From assembly GCF_014854695.1 (NCBI RefSeq), contig NZ_CP027557.1, forward strand, positions 4,938,891-5,002,890: DNA of 64,000 bases, given 5' to 3'. Both the position numbers and the translations under genes were made by a program. Shown here one piece after another: positions 60,932 to 64,000 of this stretch. The notes under the pieces were generated by a model. The model ran no database searches, was not told where the DNA came from, and worked only from the letters and a program-made list of their open reading frames with translations. The stretch's first letter is position 1. Each line of letters begins with the position of its first letter. The stretch is from Rhodococcus rhodochrous. Its GTDB lineage: Bacteria; Actinomycetota; Actinomycetes; Mycobacteriales; Mycobacteriaceae.

Positions 60932-61849
60932 GTGCTCGATGCGGCCAGGATGTTCACGTTGTGCGAGGTCGCCCGGCGCGGTTCCATCACCGCTGCAGCA
61001 ACAGCTCTGGGATACACCACATCTGCGGTATCGCAACAGATCGCGAAACTGGAGAAGGAGGCCGGGCAACCGCTACTCGAGCGACACGCACGGGGCATCG
61101 CACTCACCGATGCCGGACGGTCCGTGGTCAAGCACGCCGAGCGGATCCTGGTCGAACTCGAAGCAGCGGACGCCGAACTTGCAGAGATCCGAGGGTTGCG
61201 AGCGGGAAGGTTGGCCATCGGAACATTTCCGACGGCCGGATCGTCTCTGCTCCCTCTTGTGGTCAAGGAGTTCAAGACCCAGCACCCCGGTATCGACCTG
61301 CGGGTGCTGAGTGGCAGGTTCACGCAATTGGTCGAGGCTTTACGGCGACGTGAGATCGAACTGTCCCTGCTGTGGGACTACGAATGGAACCGGATCGACG
61401 ATCCGCTGCTGACCTACCACCATCTGATGAACGACCCGACCGTACTGCTCGTGTCGGAGAAGCACCGGCTCGCCGACCGTGAGTCGATCCGGATCACCGA
61501 ATTGAAGGACGAGTCATGGGTGGTTCGTGCCGATGACCATCCGGTGGCGCACACCCTGGAGCGATTGTGTCGGGAAGGGGGGTTCGCGCCGCGGACGAGT
61601 TTCTTCGCGCACGACTACGGGGAGGTGCAGGCAATGGTGGGAGTGGAATTGGGCGTCGCCATCGCGCCGCGACTCGCCGTACTCAATCCACATCCCGATG
61701 TTCGTTCCATTCCGCTCACCACCAGGTCCCCGCAGCGTCGAATCCTGTTGGCGCACTTGACGGAGCGTCGGCTCAGTCCGGTGGCACAGGAAGCGATCAC
61801 GCTGTGCACGGCAGCGGCGCGGCGCCTCGAACAGGAGATGGGTGTGTAG
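60932..61849 (+). CDS. LysR-family transcriptional regulator
   Basis: This ~305-residue protein has an N-terminal winged helix ('TLCEVARRGSITAAATALGYTTSAVSQQIAKLEKEAGQPLLERHARG' region, about 12-60). A LysR effector domain with 'LRAGRLAIGTFPTAGSSLLP' follows. The GTG at 60932 is chosen; an ATG four codons upstream sits in the ribosome site. It is divergent from the CaiB/CitE operon and precedes a convergent PrpF-type gene, so it is probably the activator of this dicarboxylate module. Confidence 0.88.
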   Translation: MLDAARMFTLCEVARRGSITAAATALGYTTSAVSQQIAKLEKEAGQPLLERHARGIALTDAGRSVVKHAERILVELEAADAELAEIRGLRAGRLAIGTFPTAGSSLLPLVVKEFKTQHPGIDLRVLSGRFTQLVEALRRREIELSLLWDYEWNRIDDPLLTYHHLMNDPTVLLVSEKHRLADRESIRITELKDESWVVRADDHPVAHTLERLCREGGFAPRTSFFAHDYGEVQAMVGVELGVAIAPRLAVLNPHPDVRSIPLTTRSPQRRILLAHLTERRLSPVAQEAITLCTAAARRLEQEMGV

Positions 61850-61900
61850 GGACGATCGTGCAACGGAAGGACCAACTGTCCAGATGCCCGGACGAGTCGG

Positions 61901-63031
61901 TCAGCGGACGGATCCGCTCAGCGCAGCGACAGGCAAGGTAACGAACAGTTCCGCGGCGGCAATCCGCCGGGCAGCCCGGTGCAGTGAGACCGCCTCGACT
62001 CGTCCATCGGCGGATCGGATGATGTCGACGTCCACAACGCCCGCTGCGGTGCCCAACCGCAGGGATCCCGGCCGTCGAGCCCGGGCGTTGTCGGCAACCA
62101 CGCCACCGTCGACGGTTGCAGCGGCAGCCACTGCGACGGCCGAAGTCAGCCCGATGGCCGGATGCGGGGCCATCATGGAGACCATCCGAACCGAGATGTC
62201 GTAGTCCTCGGCAGCGACGTATTCCCCGGTGCCGGTGCAATAGTCCTGCGGGGGACCGACGACACCGACTTTCGGGATCGCATGCGAAACAGGCTCATCG
62301 GTCGTGCACAACCCCATTCGCAGCGCCGACTCACGTCGTAATGCGACGAGAAGGGGCAGATGATCGCCGACCGTCGCGTTCTGCTCGGCCCCCGCGAGGC
62401 CCAGGTCTGCGGCGGCGAACAACGCGGCCGGTGCGCCGGCATCGACCATGGTGGCTCGATACCGTTGCCCGCCGAGAACGATCGTGTCGAGCGCTGAGCC
62501 GGTCGGCAGGAGAGGCGTGGTAGCAAGATCGGTGAACGTCAACGCCACCGGCACCCCGAGCGCACTGGTTCCCGGCACGGAGGCATTTCCCTCCGCTGGG
62601 ACCTTCCCGCCGGGTGTCACGATCTCCGCAGTCAGAACGGCCCCGGTGTTCCGATTCCGCATCCGAACCGTAGTCCGTGCAGCGTCGACTGCAACGAGTC
62701 CGGTCTGCAGCGCGTACAACCCGATCGCGGTAGCGCAGTTGCCGCAGTTGCTTCCCCACTCGACTCTTCGGTCACCGATTGCGACCTGCGCGAACAGATA
62801 CTCGATATCGATGCCGGGTTCGCTGGAGCGACGGACGATCGCGGCCTTCGAAGTGGTCGAGCTTCCGCCACCGACGCCGTCGAGCTGACGGGGATCGCCG
62901 GACCCGAACGCGGAAGTGAGGATGGGATCGAGTCCACCCGCCTGTTCGATGAGGGGGTCTACGTCGACCGCATCGAAGAGCCAGCACTTGCTGGTTCCTC
63001 CTCGCATCCAGGTACCGCGGAGTGTGAACAC
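61901..63031 (-). CDS. PrpF-family isomerase/tautomerase
   Basis: This ~376-residue protein has 'GTWMRGGTSKCWLF' at the N-terminus, 'DGVGGGSSTTSKAAIV' near 55, 'EWGSNCGNCATAIGLYAL' near 100 (catalytic Cys), 'TPGGKVPAEG' near 145 and 'MMAPHPAIGLT' near 290. This is the PrpF/methylaconitate isomerase or 4-oxalomesaconate tautomerase (GalD) fold. It isomerises unsaturated dicarboxylates or tricarboxylates. The GTG at 63031 is preferred; an upstream GTG at 63070 adds 13 residues. It converges with LysR. Confidence 0.83.
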   Translation of the reverse strand: MFTLRGTWMRGGTSKCWLFDAVDVDPLIEQAGGLDPILTSAFGSGDPRQLDGVGGGSSTTSKAAIVRRSSEPGIDIEYLFAQVAIGDRRVEWGSNCGNCATAIGLYALQTGLVAVDAARTTVRMRNRNTGAVLTAEIVTPGGKVPAEGNASVPGTSALGVPVALTFTDLATTPLLPTGSALDTIVLGGQRYRATMVDAGAPAALFAAADLGLAGAEQNATVGDHLPLLVALRRESALRMGLCTTDEPVSHAIPKVGVVGPPQDYCTGTGEYVAAEDYDISVRMVSMMAPHPAIGLTSAVAVAAAATVDGGVVADNARARRPGSLRLGTAAGVVDVDIIRSADGRVEAVSLHRAARRIAAAELFVTLPVAALSGSVR

Positions 63032-63070
63032 CGTCGGGCCGCCTTTCGCTCGTTCCGAAATGGGAAACAC

Positions 63071-63437
63071 CCGCTGAAGGCGCTGATCGAGCAGGCGAGC
63101 AACCCTTCAGTGGAGTCATCTCCAACACTCCGCCGCTCACAGGTGGAGCACAATTACGAATAAATCGAGATGCATTAAGCAGCACTTAAATCTGGGCCCC
63201 GACAATCGCAAACCGAAAAGTCGGTAGCGAAATCGAATTCTCGTCGAAAAGCCAGCAGGAGAGCGCCGGTAGCGATCTTGGAATGCCCTTTCCGGTGTCC
63301 CAGCGCTCGAACTGCCGGAGTGACATCCGCCAACCCAGGTATAAGAAAAACTTAAGGCAGGTCGTATTTTTCGACATTGTTCTGAAGATCACACCGACCT
63401 AGCGTGTGATGGGTCACGATCGATGAGAGGAAGTGAT
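63071..63437. other. Gap between PrpF and the small ORF, with an inverted repeat
   Basis: This 367-base stretch holds no gene I can support. It is AT-richer than the surroundings at 63155-63215 and 63330-63390, so promoters probably lie here. An inverted repeat ATCACAC-N9-GTGTGAT at 63388-63410 is a candidate operator for the downstream carrier. A 68-codon open frame on the minus strand (63186-63392) has no supporting ribosome site. Confidence 0.4.
63388..63410. promoter_or_regulatory. Inverted-repeat operator candidate upstream of the MatC-like operon
   Basis: ATCACAC and GTGTGAT are perfect 7-base arms with a 9-base spacer. The repeat is 28 bases before the small ORF start. GntR-family operators have this general shape, but the regulator is unknown. 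Confidence 0.4.
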
Positions 63438-63638
63438 ATGACAACGACCCGCCTACTCGTGTACGAGGACATGTCCGGCTCCGGAGGTCGGGTCGGTGAA
63501 GTGACTACCGAACCGGTCGACTCCCGCACACCGCTCTCCACCCCCGCCTCCTCAATCCCTGGCCGCAGCACCGCCACCCATTGCGCGCAGCCGGAACCGC
63601 CGACGAGCCGGCAGGCGATCCTGCCGCACCGCAAGTGA
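63438..63638 (+). CDS. Small hypothetical ORF before the MatC-like carrier
   Basis: This 66-codon frame starts at an ATG with GAGAGGAAG 5 bases before it and ends 10 bases before the carrier start, so it reads like the first gene of the operon. The peptide is Ser/Pro/Thr-rich ('YEDMSGSGGRVG') without a recognisable domain. It may be a leader peptide or a shortened remnant. Support is only the ribosome site and position. Confidence 0.35.
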   Translation: MTTTRLLVYEDMSGSGGRVGEVTTEPVDSRTPLSTPASSIPGRSTATHCAQPEPPTSRQAILPHRK

Positions 63639-63648
63639 AAGAACGGCC

Positions 63649-64000
63649 ATGACCTCTATCGAGATACTTCCCCTGATCGCCTTGGTCGCGATGTTCGTGA
63701 TCGCTTCGATCTTCCCCATCAACATCGGCATCCTCGGTTTCATCGGGGCGTTCCTCGTCGGTGCCTTCGCTCTCGGGTACGACGACAAGGAAATCCTGGC
63801 CGCATTCCCGAGTTCGATCGTCCTGACGATCATCGGTGTCACCTACTTCTTCGGCATGGCCAAGAGGAACGGCACCATCGACCTCCTGGTCAATGCCTGC
63901 ATTCGGGCAGTCGGGGGCCGCACGGCCATCGTGCCGTGGGTATTCTTCTTCTCCGCTTCGGTGCTGACCGCGCTGGGCACCTTCAGCCCCGCAGCCGTCG
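63649..64000 (+). CDS. MatC-like dicarboxylate carrier, N-terminal part (runs off window)
   Basis: The ATG at 63649 starts a highly hydrophobic protein with 'LIALVAMFVIASIFPINIGILGFIGAFLVGAFALG' membrane segments in the first 50 residues, a conserved 'FPSSIVLTIIGVTYFFGMAKRNGTIDLLV' region and further helices. It matches MatC N-terminal-domain dicarboxylate carriers. About 117 codons are present; the rest is beyond the window. It is a likely importer for the dicarboxylate handled by the CaiB/CitE/PrpF genes. Confidence 0.85.
   Translation, partial: MTSIEILPLIALVAMFVIASIFPINIGILGFIGAFLVGAFALGYDDKEILAAFPSSIVLTIIGVTYFFGMAKRNGTIDLLVNACIRAVGGRTAIVPWVFFFSASVLTALGTFSPAAV

Noticed and set aside
63186-63392. 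A 68-codon minus-strand frame near the PrpF gene
   Set aside because: It begins at a GTG without a ribosome site, has AT-rich codon use unlike the surroundings, and shows no domain.
63388-63410. GlxR/CRP site before the MatC-like operon
   Set aside because: The TGTGA and TCAC elements here are spaced 4 bases apart, not the 6 expected for that consensus, so I annotate only an unnamed inverted repeat.
1-64000. tRNA, rRNA or CRISPR features
   Set aside because: No tRNA-like cloverleaf with CCA context, no rRNA signature and no regularly spaced repeat array was seen.

Overview
The window looks like chromosomal DNA of a mycolic-acid actinomycete, most probably Rhodococcus or a close relative. 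This rests on high GC with G/C-rich third positions, frequent GTG starts, ATGA/GTGA stop-start overlaps, an F420-type (LLM) oxidoreductase, a ferredoxin-fused FprB-type reductase, a fused LivH-LivM permease and an IdeR/DtxR-like iron box. No rRNA, tRNA or CRISPR array was seen.

Region 1 (1-27.5 kb) is a large catabolic island. It encodes two AMP-forming acyl-CoA ligases, a CaiB-type CoA transferase, three crotonases, a 3-hydroxyacyl-CoA dehydrogenase, two thiolase-superfamily proteins (one beside a DUF35/OB-fold partner, one broken by an in-frame TGA), two SDRs, a SnoaL-like protein, an LLM oxidoreductase, a hotdog protein, a Rieske oxygenase, two organic-acid MFS importers, a TetR regulator and, unusually, three CxxCxxxC-type molybdopterin (bis-PGD) oxidoreductases with a ferredoxin/FprB fusion. 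Nearly every promoter here has a related AT-rich half-site motif (TWAA-N10-TTAG, often extended to TTAGATT), which suggests one regulon, plausibly controlled by the local TetR. A working model is import of an organic (probably cyclic) acid, CoA activation, redox chemistry by Mo enzymes and the Rieske oxygenase, and beta-oxidation-like or retro-aldol cleavage. The substrate cannot be read from sequence.

Region 2 (27.5-41.5 kb) holds mostly general genes: an MFS carrier, an aldo/keto reductase, a TIGR03086 protein with ilvD, a secreted serine protease, a DUF6319-like protein, a class III nucleotide cyclase, a TetR/DHA2 efflux pair, an AurF-like diiron oxygenase facing an IclR regulator (both with similar palindromes upstream), and metY.

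Region 3 (41.1-49.7 kb) is a branched-chain-amino-acid-type ABC operon (livK, livHM, livG, livF) with a divergent acyl-CoA synthetase. An IS630-family element has inserted in the penultimate part of livF, and the original junction can be reconstructed base by base.

Region 4 (49.7-58.7 kb) has an amidohydrolase, an iron-siderophore ABC importer behind an iron box, rnhA facing an AlkA-type glycosylase across a short tandem repeat, a MarR regulator, a hotdog thioesterase, a frameshifted secreted-protein gene, and an alpha/beta hydrolase lacking its C-terminus.

Region 5 (58.7-64 kb) looks like a C4/C5-dicarboxylate module: CitE-type lyase plus CaiB-type CoA transferase, divergent LysR, a PrpF-type isomerase and the start of a MatC-like carrier, cut by the window end.
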